Of a DNA stretch of 64,000 nucleotides, positions 20,085 through 30,800 are shown piece after piece. The notes below the pieces were generated by a model. The model saw nothing but the letters and a program-made list of their open reading frames with translations. It was not told where the DNA came from and made no database searches. A program made the translations under genes and the position numbers. Positions within the stretch are counted from its first letter, which is position 1. Each line of letters opens with the position of its first letter. This DNA is from Lepidostoma basale. Its lineage: Eukaryota; Arthropoda; Insecta; Trichoptera; Lepidostomatidae. The stretch is taken from contig JAHDVF020000435.1 of assembly GCA_022606425.2 (NCBI GenBank), forward strand, positions 36,313-100,312, read 5' to 3'.

Positions 20085-20220
20085 AGTGTAAGAAAGTATA
20101 AATTAACGATATGAATGTATAACAGTGTCGAGGAAAACAAAGCGTGACCAAATTAATCAAATTGTAGAAGTCAGCCACGCTAAAAATCGGAAAAATAGAC
20201 ACACGTATACCGTGCTAGAG
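20085..20220 (+). pseudogene. LINE-A fragment, decayed
   Basis: 'tgtcgaggaaaacaaagcgt', 'gaccaaattaatcaaattgt' and 'aaaaatcggaaaaatagaca' follow the LINE-A C-terminal order. Confidence 0.6.
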
Positions 20221-20221
20221 G

Positions 20222-20572
20222 ATGTTGGTCTTTATATCCCTGATATATTTCTCTGACAGCGACAGCACAGATTGTTTTTTCTTACCGGCCACCAGAACCA
20301 ATCTGCCTCTGGTGACACCGGTGGGAAGAGCAATTAGTCTGCTGAACGCGGTCTCTTCGGAGATTGACGTCTTTCATATTAGTGAAGGTACGTTCAGGAG
20401 ACAAATACTCTTGGCTTTAGAAAGTATCTTGTCTTCCTAATGTCGAACCATCTCTAATGCGTTCCTGGTACTATGTTGTATTTTTAATATTTTATCTATA
20501 CTCAATAGATGCCTTACACATTTTCCTGTTTGTGATGTCTTTTGAATTAATAAACTGATTTGATAGTCCATT
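20222..20572 (+). pseudogene. LINE-B 3' end
   Basis: Encodes TDCFFLPATRTNLPLVTPVGRAISLLNAVSSEIDVFHISEGTFRRQILLALESILSS and a stop, followed by about 130 bp of 3' UTR and a single TTTGAT unit that abuts a Pal-A element. Confidence 0.85.
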
Positions 20573-20880
20573 GTTTTGGCCGAAACACTATGATATTTTA
20601 ACATTTTATAACTGTTAATTCAAAAACTTTGTTTCATATCACAAATTGGATTTATTTTACTTTACGACAGCTGTTTCATCAACCAATGTTGACATCATCA
20701 GGTGTTACAAAAATATATTTTTCAAATGTCATTGATACATATTTGATATATACAAACATTTGATATATATTTTTGTAATACCTGATGATGTCAACATTGG
20801 TTGATGAAACAGCTGTCGTAAAGTAAAATAAATACAATTTGTGATATAAAACAAGGTTTTTGAATTAACAGTTATAAACT
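20573..20880. repeat. Pal-A palindromic element, long perfect inner arms
   Basis: Starts 'agtccattgttttggccgaa'. Arms meet near 20735-20765. The inner right arm reads ctgatgatg, 'tcaacattggttgat', gaaac, agctgtc, which is the full hammerhead-like module with stem III ACAGCTGT; the left arm is its inverse. Confidence 0.82.
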
Positions 20881-20889
20881 GATTTGATT

Positions 20890-21010
20890 TAATTTGACTC
20901 GTTGTATGAATGCGGAGGAAGCTAAAGAGTTCTGTCATAATAATGTAGTGTGGTGGTTCATTCTTTCTACTTGAAAGGGACCAGAGAGACGGCGTAATGT
21001 TTGTTGTTGT
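20890..21010 (+). pseudogene. LINE-A 3' end fragment
   Basis: 'gactcgttgtatgaatgcgg', 'tgtggtggttcattctttct', 'gacggcgtaatgtttgttgt'. Last 35 codons plus tail. Confidence 0.72.
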
Positions 21011-21199
21011 AAACAACGAGTTACGAAAGGGAAAATATATTGATTCGTAACGTGTCGAAAACCATTTAACCTTCTCCTTTATAAAGATCTCAGATTTGGT
21101 CCTGTCTTGAATACCTTTAGCTTTCTTTCCGTCGTTTTGGTAGTCATCCTGGCGGTCGATCTGTCCTGCATTAGACCCTTTCAGAAAAACTATTCTTCT

Positions 21200-21540
21200 T
21201 ATTCTTAGTGTAGTTTTTGTGGCTTGTTTCTTAAGAGGAATTGGCCTCCTGCGAGGTCGACTCCTAGCTGTCGATCCTCTTTGGTGGTCTGCCCGGGGGT
21301 CGTATACCTTGGGGTTGGCCGTGCAACAAAATGAAGGGGACTCTGGATGGATCTATTCTTCTCACATGTGCATACAAGTATCTTCTCCTTTGCTTTTCCC
21401 ATCTAACGACATCCTTGCATATTTCCATTATCCTTGAATTCCTTAATTTATCTAGTAGTGTCTTGACAGATATGTTACTAAGCGTCTTCATTTTATGATT
21501 GTGGTGTCCGCCCTGCACTCGATCCCATGTCATGATGGGT
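21200..21540 (-). pseudogene. LINE-E C-terminal fragment
   Basis: Minus frame of 89 residues: HNHKMKTLSNISVKTLLDKLRNSRIMEICK, then ARRIDPSR-like, GIRPPGRPPKRIDS. Same family as the plus copy at 21.7-22.4 kb, so the two are inverted to each other. 21541-21719 is probably more of the same, too decayed to read. Confidence 0.65.
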
Positions 21541-21719
21541 CGCAGACAAGTCTAATAAATTCTAACTTTGCTGCTGATCTTCATGTCAGAGTTTTTACAA
21601 ATTTAATTCTTCAAACACCCCGAAACGACAGCCTTGTTTACTTGACCCTTCACTTCACACTGTAGATCCTTTTGCCCACACGAGTCCGCATCCAGAAAAC
21701 TTTTTTATTTTATTTAAAA

Positions 21720-22425
21720 AATGCTAGATAGACTACATCACGCCTTTAAAAAATACAACATGACGATCTCTACCGAAAAAATAAAATGTATGACCTTTTC
21801 CAAAACACCCAAAACATGTATCCTGGTTATAGAAAATCAACCCATAGAACAGGTCAGGACCTTCAAGTATCTAAAGCATAGACCTGTTGGGAGGAGCTGA
21901 TCTGCGTGAAGAAATACAAACCCAAGTAAACAAGGCAGCTGTAATCTCTGGCGCTCTAAAATCCACAATATGGAAAAACAAAGACATGGCCATTAAGAGT
22001 AAGATGAGAATCTATAAAGCATGCGAAAGACCAATAATAACACATTGCGTCGAAGCAAGGACCCAGTAAGAGACCCAGGACACAGTAAGGACCAAACAAG
22101 TTTTGAGGACTTCCGAGATGAAGATACTGAGGACGATAGCAGGCAAGACGCTGAGAGATCGCGTGAGGAATACCAGAATAAGAGAGATATATAAGGTTGA
22201 GGATATTATAAGTTGGAGCAGACAGCGAAAAAGCGACGGGCATGTTCAAGGAATGGACACCATCAGACTCCCCTATATTGCGTTACATCAGCCTAATGGG
22301 ACTCGTCCTAGTGGAAGACATCCTAAAAGATGAAAAGACAGCTGGGAGTCTACCTCACAGGAGCAGCAACACTCTGGAAAACAGATCACATAGGTCTGTA
22401 GACCTTGTTGTAACAAGAAAGATGT
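21720..22425 (+). pseudogene. LINE-E C-terminal half, frameshifted
   Basis: Fragments in order: LDRLHHAFKKYNMTISTEKIKCMTFSKTPKT, IENQPIEQVRTFKYL, (frameshift) EEIQTQVNKAAVISGALKSTIWKNKDM, KSKMRIYKACERPIITHCVE, a stop, RTSEMKILRTIAGKTLRDRVRN, WSRQRKS..HVQGMDTIRLPYIALHQPNGTRPSGRHPKR. The order is that of a LINE RT thumb and C-terminal domain. Confidence 0.8.
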
Positions 22426-22909
22426 AATGTTATTTATAACATCAGATTTATAAATGCCGCAGTTAATCTGCAAAATGGTAATCCAACACAGGATAATCGA
22501 GATCCTACTATAACTACGAGAAGTGTCCATTGTGACATTGATTCCGCTTCAGTTTTACAAAGTATTTCTCTCCAGTTTTTGAAACGTCTCGAATTTTAAC
22601 TATGCAGTTAAGTAGTCTTGTCAGACACGATAGTTTTTATTATCAATTTAACACGAGATGTTATTCTTTTTTAAAATATAGCGGAACTAACTCACATGTC
22701 TCAACACGGAACAGATGTCAGACTAAGAGCTGATTAACAGTATCATAAATGATGAGGCGTTTGCTACAAGAATTAGCACTGTTTCCAGAGATTAGTTTTG
22801 TAGTTCACTGGGATATATGGTTTACACGAGTTACCTTGAAGAAGTATTCGAAACCGATAAGTTATTTATAAGAATAATATTTATAAATTGGATAAATTAA
22901 TATATACAA
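22426..22909. other. No recognised feature
   Basis: Unassigned sequence ending at a GTT-type LINE-A tail (inverted 'caacaacaacaacaaacca'). Confidence 0.5.
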
Positions 22910-23440
22910 CAACAACAACAAACCATCACGCCGTTTCTCCGCAAGGGTAGGCAGAGAGAATGGCCCGCCACACTACTCTAATCCTGACATACCTCTCTAG
23001 CTTCCTCCACATTCATACATCGAGTCATACACGCACGTCGATTCTTCCTGTTTCTGACATGACCAAACTTTAATATTTGATTAATTTAATCATGCCATGT
23101 TTTCCTCGGTCTATCTTGACTCCTTACCCCATTTACATCGTTAACGTATACTTTTTTAACCATTCTTTCTTCACCCATGCGCTCCATATGTTCGAACCAA
23201 CGCAGCGATCCTTTCATAATTTTGTTCATAATACCTTCTTTCGCTCTACATTCCTTACTAATATCAGCATTTGAGATTCTGTCGTACATCGTTCTACCAC
23301 ACATACATCTGAGGGACCTCATCTCTACCGCATTTATTATGATCTCATCTTTCTTCTGCCAGTTCCATGCTTCGCTTCCATACATAAGGGTTGGGACCAG
23401 AACTCCATTGTGAACGGCCATTTTAGCTTTCATTGATAAA
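22910..23440 (-). pseudogene. LINE-A1 3' half
   Basis: Best preserved LINE-A1 minus copy: frame 23086-23433 reads KMAVHNGVLVPTLMYGSEAWNWQKKDE, MRSLRCMCGRTMYDRISNADISKECRA, RWFEHMERMGEERMVKKVYVNDVNGVRSQDRPRKTWHD; a frameshift follows, then the final segment and a GTTG tail. Confidence 0.9.
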
Positions 23441-23464
23441 TATTATTAATATAAATTGAATAGG

Positions 23465-23800
23465 TACGAATGAAAACATCTGTTTTCTAGACGTTTTATT
23501 ATATTTTATGTGAATGACATGTTACAATAATTGATCCTTGCAGTTGTTTATCTTTTATTAATAGTCATTAAAAAATTTCTTTGTATATTATGCATTTAAG
23601 CTGAACTGAGCTAGATCAGTCAAGCTCTGGGGTCCATGGGCAATCTATTTATGTTCCCACATTCGCCTTACAGTTGAGGAAACCGTGGAAAACATGTTAT
23701 TCACATAAAATATAATAAAACCTCTATAAAACAGACGTTTTCATTTGTATTAATTATTTAATATGGAGTTTTACATCGTTTAAGAAACAATTAATATATT
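23465..23800. repeat. Pal-B palindromic element split by about 170 bp
   Basis: Left arm 23465-23525 ('gtacgaatgaaaacatctg'...'gaatgacatgtt'); right arm 23685-23770. The middle (23526-23684) has lost the usual loop and holds unrecognised sequence, including 'agctgaactgagctagatca'. Confidence 0.65.
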
Positions 23801-23864
23801 TTAAATTATATTATGTTTTCAATAATTTTATATTTACAGAGTAAGTCAAAGTCAATACAATAAT

Positions 23865-24135
23865 GAAAGAGTAGTTAAGATGATTTTGACACATGGAAAT
23901 AATGAATGAAGAAAAAAATATAACGACGTGAATGTAGACAAAATGTAACGACGTGAACGGAGCTGGAAATAGAGGAAGGCTTAGGAATACATGGGACGAT
24001 CAAATCAAGCAAATATTCAATGTAGGTCACGTAAGAAGTCGGAGAAATCCACTTGCGTGCATGACACGATGCATGATTGTAGATAAATCGAAAGAAATAT
24101 GTCATGACAGAATAATGTGACTGTACATTATTTTT
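23865..24135 (+). pseudogene. LINE-A2 fragment, decayed
   Basis: 'atgaagaaaaaaatataacg', 'gaggaaggcttaggaataca', 'gatcaaatcaagcaaatatt', 'cacgatgcatgattgtagat' keep LINE-A order; the terminal hairpin is missing. Confidence 0.7.
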
Positions 24136-24204
24136 CGTGGTAGTTATTGAGTGAAAAATTGTTATAATATAATACACTTGTCAAATTTGTACGAGTATAT
24201 AAAA

Positions 24205-24285
24205 CAATTTTTTTTATAAACACCTCCAGCTTTCGGTTTCGCTCCCACCGGAGCATCGTTGGGTTAACAGATTCTACTAAATGTA
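24205..24285 (-). repeat. Pal-F-like half element
   Basis: On the minus strand: 'ccaacgatgctccggtggga' then gcgaaaccgaaagctgg. It resembles the module at 32.64 kb, with the core decayed. Confidence 0.5.
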
Positions 24286-25190
24286 AAATTAGAGAACAAC
24301 ATAAAAAATAAATATAAAATGGAGGGTAGAAAAAGTGCACGAGGGCAAATAGGATGGTAGAACGGTTAGTCATGAACATTGGAGAATAACTATGGAGAAT
24401 TTCTAATTAATATTCTAGTGGCACAGAGGGGAGTTAAATTGTTTATTTGTAGTTATTGGGAGAGTATTTGAAATTTATTAAATAATGTATTATTATATGT
24501 TATAATGTGACACTCTGAATCGACTGCTTCATACGAAAATTAGTAAGTTAGTTAGTTATCGAAGATTTCTTACTTCATCTTAAGAAAAACTGTAATAATT
24601 TTTAGTTTTCATTATTTTCTCGATATTGAAGGTATAATGTATTTGAAAAGTGTCTAGATAAATATACCAGCTATCATGATAAATGATATTATGAACCGAG
24701 TTTGTAACATTAGTAAATCTAATAAAACAAATATTTATAATTCATAATATTATAAAATACTACTCGAATATTTTTTGCCAAAAGACTTTAACCGCAGTAC
24801 ATATTCATAGTTTAATGTATCTATTTGAGAATAACTTAAATACCAGGAACGCATGTAAGGTGGTTTGGCTTTGCTAATATAAACGTTATTAACTGAAATT
24901 TCTTCATAGATGTTCATTGTAAGCTTGCTCTCGTCTTAAACCAGAAAACAGCAGCGAGAATGGAATTAAACTAGATATATATTATTAATGAATAAATTAC
25001 TATTATTATAATTTTCACTATCGAACTATGGAAGACGAATACTGTAAGTTAAGAGGATTTGTCTTCTGAACGTATTTTCCCTAATTGTACAATACCATAA
25101 CATATCATTGTGGTGGTTAGTCAAAGTATGGGAAAGATTCCAGCGCTGTTTTGATAAATAATTTATATAATTATATTCATTTAATCATAT
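24286..25190. other. No clear feature
   Basis: AT-rich. A lone GTTA tail remnant ('agtaagttagttagttatcg', near 24541) marks an otherwise unreadable LINE-A end. A 'gaacgcatgtaaggtggtt' string near 24846 resembles LINE-B 3' UTR. Confidence 0.4.
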
Positions 25191-25194
25191 CCAC

Positions 25195-25315
25195 AAGCCA
25201 GCTTAATGAGTTCTCTTAGACGAATGTGTGAAAATCTGTGTATGATAGAGTGTCGAATGAAAATAAAAGAAGCGAATGCAGTGCTAATGTAAGTGTTATG
25301 CATCATCATCGGCTC
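25195..25315 (+). pseudogene. LINE-A2 fragment
   Basis: 'gagttctcttagacgaatgt', 'tgtatgatagagtgtcgaat', 'gcgaatgcagtgctaatgta': the RRMCG..YDRVSNE..SECSAN segment. A near copy follows at 25435. Confidence 0.7.
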
Positions 25316-25434
25316 TCCATGTTGTCTGTTCCAACACTGAGTAGGCTCTTCAGGATATCGATAATGTATTTGTTGAGGCGTACGAAATGATGGGACTTCG
25401 GGTTAATATTGGAAAAACTAAAGTCCTATATCGA

Positions 25435-25595
25435 AAAGAGCTCATTGCTGAGATCACTAAGACGAATGTGCAAAAATTTGTGTATGATAGAGTGTCGAAT
25501 GAAAAAAAAAAGTGAATGCGGTGCGAATGATGGTGTTATTGTTAATGAAAGTTACAGTAAGATGGTTTGAGCACATAGCAAGAATTTTATAACTG
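25435..25595 (+). pseudogene. LINE-A2 fragment
   Basis: Same segment as 25195-25315 continued to 'gatggtttgagcacatagca'; it ends at a Pal-A outer arm fragment (25587-25648). Confidence 0.7.
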
Positions 25596-25694
25596 TTAAT
25601 TCAAAAACTTTGTTTTATCTCACAAATTGTATTTATTTTACTTTACGACTTTAACTTTTAAAGAATGATTAAATATACTCGTATAATATTTTTA

Positions 25695-25835
25695 TTGGTT
25701 CTTATAACAATGATGTAAAACTTCATATTATATAATTAAAACTTAAAATGGGGAAACATGTCATTCCCATAAAATATATTATAATAAAATTTCTAGAAAA
25801 CTGACGTTTTCATTCGTATTAATTAAAGAAAGAAC
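25695..25835. repeat. Pal-B half element
   Basis: Right arm only: 'ggggaaacatgtcattccca', 'tctagaaaactgacgttttc', 'attcgtattaatta'. Confidence 0.65.
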
Positions 25836-25844
25836 GGTAAAAAA

Positions 25845-26135
25845 ATATTGATTACTGTTAAAATTTAAATTATGTGTTAAAATTTATAACACTGTTATAA
25901 TATCACAATTTCTATTTATTCACTGAAAGTATCGCGACAGCTGTTTCGCTAACCAATGTTGGGATCATCAGGTGTAACAATAAATTATATTGTAACACCT
26001 GATTATGCCAACATCGGTTGGCGAAACAGCTGTCGAGACACTCTAAGTGAATAAAAAGAAATTTTGATATTATAACAGTGTTTTAAATTTTAACAGTAAT
26101 AATATTGAAGTATCATATTGTTTCGGCCAAAACAA
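25845..26135. repeat. Pal-A palindromic element
   Basis: Left inner arm 'tcgcgacagctgtttcgcta' (25930s), right inner arm 'cacctgattatgccaacatc', 'ggttggcgaaacagctgtcg' (25995-26037). Ends 'gtttcggccaaaacaatgga'. Confidence 0.8.
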
Positions 26136-26139
26136 TGGA

Positions 26140-26410
26140 CAATTTAAAATATTGATTAATGATGTAAATTGAACTTGAAATCGAGGTAGATTGAGGAAAA
26201 CTTTGCACGATCAAATATAAAAAAAAATTTAATGTCGGCCACTTGAGGAGTCGGAGAAATCGACCTGCGTGCATGACACGATGTATCTGTGTATGATAGC
26301 GTGTCGAATGTAAATAAAAGAAGCGAATGCAGTGCTAATGAAAGTATTATAAACAAAATAATGAAAGGAACAGTAAGATGATTTGGACAAATGGAAAGAA
26401 TGATTAAATA
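26140..26410 (+). pseudogene. LINE-A2 mosaic fragment
   Basis: 'gatcaaatataaaaaaaaat', 'cggccacttgaggagtcgga', then a jump back to 'gtatgatagcgtgtcgaatg' and 'aaaataatgaaaggaacagt'. The order is scrambled, so two fragments are joined near 26285. Confidence 0.68.
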
Positions 26411-26413
26411 AAT

Positions 26414-26655
26414 AATGTTTTAATTGTATCTCAATAGAGACGAAGACGCAAACTGGAAACTGAACATAGATGATCAAGGTGTTTACAGGACTTATGACCT
26501 GTCATTGGTTGGGTTAAGCGCACGCTTTATGTAATTACAACATTCCCCATTCCACCTTTGTTATTTGTGATCATGCATGACAAATTTTTTGGAAGATGTA
26601 TATATACTTCAAAATCCATATTTATCTTCACGTGGCAGTTTCAGTCAGCCATCTA
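26414..26655 (+). repeat. Rpt-1, first of a close direct pair
   Basis: Nearly identical to 26937-27183: 'tgtatctcaatagagacgaa', 'gacctgtcattggttgggtt', 'aattacaacattccccattc', 'cagtttcagtcagccatcta'. Confidence 0.78.
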
Positions 26656-26936
26656 TGTAGATTTGGTTGCACTAGTGAATTTTTTCAAGAATTAACCTAT
26701 ACAACCGACCCACTAACGCCATCTATGGAGAATGATTTTCGGCATTTAGCAAACTACCTTATTAACACAATGTGAAGGCTGTTGACCAACATATTGTTAG
26801 AAGCCGCTAGGAGTATTATTCCATTCTATATGCCAGAGAATTTTGACCAGAATATTTGAAGACCAAATATTTGTGAATGTATACTTATACCTGTATACAA
26901 ATCCTGGATTTACACCAAAGGGTGGTTAATTCAAAT
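26656..26936. other. Unassigned spacer between two Rpt-1 copies
   Basis: No ORF. It ends with 'acaaatcctggatttacac', which resembles the start of Rpt-1 at the window's left end. Confidence 0.45.
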
Positions 26937-27183
26937 TTTAATTGTATCTCAATAGAGACGAAGACGTAAACTGGAAACTGAACATGGATGATCAAGGTGT
27001 TTACAGGACTTATGACCTGTCATTGGTTGGGTTAAGCGCACGCTTTATGTAATTACAACATTCCCCATTCCACCTTTGTTATTTGTGATCATGCATGACA
27101 AACTTTTGGAAGATGTATATATACTTCAAAATCCATATTTATCTTCACGTGGCAGTTTCAGTCAGCCATCTATGTCGATTTGA
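26937..27183 (+). repeat. Rpt-1, second of a close direct pair
   Basis: Differs from 26414-26655 at only a handful of positions, far fewer than other Rpt-1 pairs. Confidence 0.78.
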
Positions 27184-27214
27184 ATAAATAAATAATAATA
27201 GATATAAATAAATA

Positions 27215-27405
27215 ATGTATTTATTATTTCTTTTATTTTATGTTTTATTTTATTTTATGGGAATGACATGTTTCGCCCTTCTAAGGCATTATCAAATGAC
27301 ATTTATTAATGCCTTAGAAGGGCGAAACATGTCATTCCCATAAAATATAAAAAAACTTCTAGAAAACTGACGTTTTCATTCGTATTGATTAAATAAAGAG
27401 TGGTA
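27215..27405. repeat. Pal-B palindromic element, well preserved centre
   Basis: 'gggaatgacatgtttcgcc', 'cttctaaggcattatcaaat', then 'taatgccttagaagggcga', 'aacatgtcattcccataaaa', 'cttctagaaaactgacgttt'. Confidence 0.8.
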
Positions 27406-27409
27406 AAAG

Positions 27410-27650
27410 AAAATTGATTAATGATGTAAATGGAACAAGAAATCGAAGTAGATTGAGGAAAACTTTGCACGATCAAATAAATAAACATTTGAATGTCGGC
27501 CACGTGAGGAGTCGGAGATATCGATGTGGGTGCATGACACGATGTATGAATATTGAGGAATCGATAGAAGTATGTCAGGAAAGAAAAGTGTAGCAGTCCA
27601 TTCATTACGTCTACCCCTTCGGGGACACGGCGTGATGGTTAGTTTTTATA
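27410..27650 (+). pseudogene. LINE-A2 3' end
   Basis: 'attaatgatgtaaatggaac', 'gaggaaaactttgcacgatc', 'acacgatgtatgaatattga', 'taccccttcggggacacggc', then a short GTTA-type end. Confidence 0.82.
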
Positions 27651-27976
27651 CCAGCCAGCGCATCATGTCAGTTAACCAAGAAATGAATAATTAGCTGAAA
27701 CAGTGAAAACATTTATGCATAGCCCGATATGTGGCGGGCCTTTGCCGTAAAATGATAATATCCGGTTGCAGAGTGGAAGCGAAAGATATTTAGTTTGACG
27801 AGAAATTACGTAAAGGAGCAGTCAAATAAAAGCGACAAAGCTACATCAAGTTTTATTACTCCTCATCCTATGGCCTATACAATTAATTAATATATCCGTG
27901 ATGTACTATTAAAACCCAGCATGTTATCTTCTAGCTATTATAGCTACTATATATTCTAATATTTCCGAAATACCTT
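27651..27976. other. No recognised feature
   Basis: Possibly single-copy sequence, including 'agcccgatatgtggcgggcc'. No ORF. Confidence 0.45.
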
Positions 27977-27980
27977 TTAA

Positions 27981-28770
27981 CCGTCGCGTTGCCATGTGGT
28001 CAATTGAGTTTCCACTGCCAATTTAAAGTTGATTTTCTTAAAACCTATGGACCCTAATATTATAAAAAAAAATTGTAATCCTCCATTGAAGTGTTCTCAA
28101 TATTTCGTAATAAAAAAAAAGCAAAAAATTACTTCCTTCATCCCAAAAAAAAAAAATTTTTAAGACTGCCCTCACCTTCATTCGTGTTAAGGTAGAATTT
28201 GTTTTGCTAATATTTACAACTTTATCAAAAGTGACAAATACTTACTCGCTGTTTTGAACGTATTATAAATTATATGTTTGGCCTTTTCTCATAGGTACGT
28301 AATAATACCGACTGTGGACGGAAACGCAGCACGCAACTTAATAATATCAAAACTGTGAAAATATTAACACTTTACCAAAAGGGACAAATATTAATACGTA
28401 CTCATTGTCTTAAACGTACTATACATTTTGCCTAGGTGCCTTTATCATACGTAAAATTATAGCGCCACAGCGCGCGGCGCGCGCGGCGGGGCGAGACAAG
28501 TTCATACTTGGTGTCAGTTGCTCATATGCTGTGTCGCATTCTATATCAGAAATCGCATGGTTCCAGAAAAAAAATTAATAATGATATGTTTTTCAAATAA
28601 TCCATGTATGTTATAGATATCGATCTATTCCTAATGAAATTCCCTACAAGATGACATAAATTAAATTTTGATTCATCTAGTCATATGCTTGATATTTAGA
28701 TAAAGATAGCGGTAAACTGAATTGACCACATGGGAGCGAGCGTTTTGTTTTGAACACGGTACGTTAAGGG
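27981..28770 (-). mobile_element. piggyBac-type MITE, copy 1 (790 bp)
   Basis: Flanked by TTAA (27977-27980, 28771-28774). Ends CCGTCGCGTTGCCATGTGG and inverted CCCTTAACGTACCGTG, with a shared subterminal inverted block CCATGTGGTCAATT. The opposite-orientation copy at 58404-59189 matches end to end. A second TTAA lies four bases inside one end, so that boundary could shift by 8 bp. Non-coding, with a CG-rich core (28460-28500). Confidence 0.7.
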
Positions 28771-28824
28771 TTAAACTATAATATTAAAGTTGCCTTTGGA
28801 AAATTAAAATAAGTTTTTAAAAAC

Positions 28825-29430
28825 AACTAACTACCCATCACGCTGTTTCCCGGGGAGGTAGGCAGAGAGGATGGATCCCAACATTGCTTTATCCTGGCAT
28901 AATTCTGGCGCCTCTTTTACATTCACACATCGTGACATGTACGCTTGTTGATTGTTCTTACTTCGAACATGGCCGCCTTTCAGTAATTGATTAATTTGAT
29001 CATGTCATGTCTTCCTTGGCCTTCCTTCGACTTCTTTTCCAATTTACACTACTTGTATACTTGTAGGGACTAGAACTCCATTGTGCACTGCCATCTTTGC
29101 TTCAGTCAATATATTTCTATTTGCGGTAATGACTTTGAGTGCACCATTTATTTTGTTTTCAGCTCCAACCCTTCTTTCGATATCTTTCTCCATTCTTTAC
29201 TCTCTTGTAAACATGCTTCCCAGATAAACAAATTCGGTAACTTGCCCTAATTTTTCAGCGTTCGCACTCATGTCACAATCTGTCATACATTCTTCCTTTT
29301 CAAATACCATAACTTTCGACTTTGACACGTTCATCACAAGGTCATATTTATTGCATACTTCGTACATTCTTGACACTAAGATTTGTAAATCTCTTCATGC
29401 TGTCAGCGATTAAAACAGCTGTGCTGTTTG
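28825..29430 (-). pseudogene. LINE-A 3' half, decayed, with internal gap
   Basis: 'accatcacgctgtttcccgg'-type tail, C-terminal end, then a jump near 29060 to the RT region ('gggactagaactccattgtg' to 'ttcgtacattcttgacacta'). Confidence 0.78.
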
Positions 29431-29829
29431 CAGGTTCTAATTTTCCTAAAAAGAAAAAGATTCGACGCATATACTTATGATATATAGCGTCATGACCCAA
29501 ACAGCGCCATTTAAAAAAAATTGTAATTCAGTAATGGATATTTAACTCTTTGATTAAGCACCAATGAATATGGGATATGCAAGATTTTTCCAGAGCTCCA
29601 TAATATTGTATTCTCTCGTACATAAGAAGCATTTACATAATGAAGTATGGAGAGTCGACTATTTACTATGTATTTTATGTTAATGGCCCATGAAATAATT
29701 AATGTTCCCATCAAAATGAGTTATTATATCTTCAAGTGTGCTGATTTTGTTTCTTGAAATAAGAAAATCAAATTGGTTCTTTATTGTTCTCAACAGCCCG
29801 TTATTAATATTTGATTTATATTAATTTGC
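29431..29829. other. No recognised feature
   Basis: Unassigned, AT-rich, no ORF above 67 codons. Confidence 0.5.
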
Positions 29830-29960
29830 AATGTATGGAAGTGAAGCATGGAACTGGTATATGAAAGATGATAGTAGAACGATGCACTAGAAATTTAATC
29901 AATAAGAAAAAGTGTCAAATGCAAATGTAAGTAGTGAATGCCGCGTGAATGAAATGTTTT
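29830..29960 (+). pseudogene. LINE-A fragment
   Basis: 'atgtatggaagtgaagcatg', 'gaactggtatatgaaagatg' (YGSEAWNW..KDDS segment), then 'aatgccgcgtgaatgaaatg'. Confidence 0.7.
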
Positions 29961-29974
29961 ATAATAATAATTTA

Positions 29975-30007
29975 ATAAAACGATGTTTTTTAACTACTTC
30001 CACTTTT
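29975..30007. repeat. Pal-D left arm, cut by a LINE-B insertion
   Basis: 'ttttttaactacttccactt' is the outer arm of Pal-D. It continues after the LINE at 30713. Confidence 0.7.
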
Positions 30008-30712
30008 CAAATCAAATCAAATCAAATCAGTTTATTTCATCAACAGACATTACAAAATTTATTTTTAAGGCATCTATTGAGAACAGGTAAAATAATATAT
30101 TATATATAGTATACTACCAGAAACGCATAAGAGATGGTTCAACATTAGGAAGACAGGACACTCTCCAGAATTAAGAGTATTTGCCTTCTGAACGTACCTT
30201 CACTAACATGAAAGACGTCGATCTCCGAGGAGACCGCGTTCAGCAGACTAATTGCTCTTCCCACCGGTGTCACCAGAGGCAGATTGGTTCTGGCAGCCGG
30301 TAGGTAAAACAATCTGTGCTGTCGCTGTCGGAGATATCTATCGGGGACAAAAAGCCGAACACCCTCCAGTACGGCTGAGTTCTCGAAGTATCCCCTAATT
30401 AATCTAAAGAAATGGGTAATTAGATGTCCATCTCTTCGAAGCTGTAGAGAATTGGTTCCGAGCATTCCCAAAAGAAATGCTGTGGGATAGAGCCAAGGAT
30501 AGCTACCATACTCCCTCATGTAGAGATACCTCAGAAATTTTTTCTGAACCCTCTCCAGCATAATGGAATATCTCGCCTCGTGAGGACTCCATATCACAGA
30601 ACCACTTTCGAGTCTGCTCCGGACCAATGCGTTGTATAGGACTCTGAGCACATTGGGATCCCTGAAAACTCTGCCGGTCCGGACGATGAAGCCCAACATC
30701 TTCAGTGCAGTG
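30008..30712 (-). mobile_element. LINE-B copy inserted in Pal-D
   Basis: Bounded by the direct repeat CCACTTTT (30000-30007, 30713-30720). It is 5'-truncated, with a (TTTGA)n tail at 30008-30030. It contains the best LINE-B ORF of the window. Confidence 0.85.
30145..30699 (-). CDS. LINE-B reverse transcriptase C-terminal region (5'-truncated, uninterrupted)
   Basis: 184 residues ending at a stop 115 bp before the tail. LYNALVRSRLESGSVIWSPHEARY (21-44), LERVQKKFLRYLYMREYG (48-65), FLLGMLGTNSLQLRRDGHLI, FRLIRGYFENSAVLEGVRLFVP and RTNLPLVTPVGRAISLLNAVSSEIDVF follow the usual order of a Jockey/R1/CR1-type LINE after the RT palm. No polymerase motif survives, so it has no activity of its own. It serves as the reference for shorter copies at 19.1, 20.2, 56.0 and 62.8 kb and the B2 subfamily at 35.8 and 43.5 kb. 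The lack of stops suggests a young insertion. The clade is not certain. Confidence 0.85.
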   Translation of the reverse strand: MLGFIVRTGRVFRDPNVLRVLYNALVRSRLESGSVIWSPHEARYSIMLERVQKKFLRYLYMREYGSYPWLYPTAFLLGMLGTNSLQLRRDGHLITHFFRLIRGYFENSAVLEGVRLFVPDRYLRQRQHRLFYLPAARTNLPLVTPVGRAISLLNAVSSEIDVFHVSEGTFRRQILLILESVLSS

Positions 30713-30800
30713 CCACTTTTGTCTTTATTTAGACAGCGACCGGTTTCGCCAGGCTCGCTGGCATCGACAGACTGTCGATGCCAGCGAGCCTGGCGAGCCT
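30713..30800. repeat. Pal-D right part with hammerhead-like module
   Basis: 'agacagcgaccggtttcgcc' facing 'gatgccagcgagcctggcga'. Read on the minus strand: ctgtcga, t, gccag loop ctggc, gaa, ACCGGT, c, then gctgtc, which can pair with the gacag before the core. Confidence 0.7.

Noticed and set aside
21219..21437. 72-codon plus-strand ORF (MACFLRGIGLLRGRLLAVDPL...)
   Set aside because: It is the antisense of the LINE-E fragment GRPPKRIDS on the minus strand.
8505..27405. Pal-B as active hammerheads
   Set aside because: Stem III ACATGT and C are kept, but the core reads TTGATAATG in the copies I compared, changing catalytic positions; they are probably inactive relatives.
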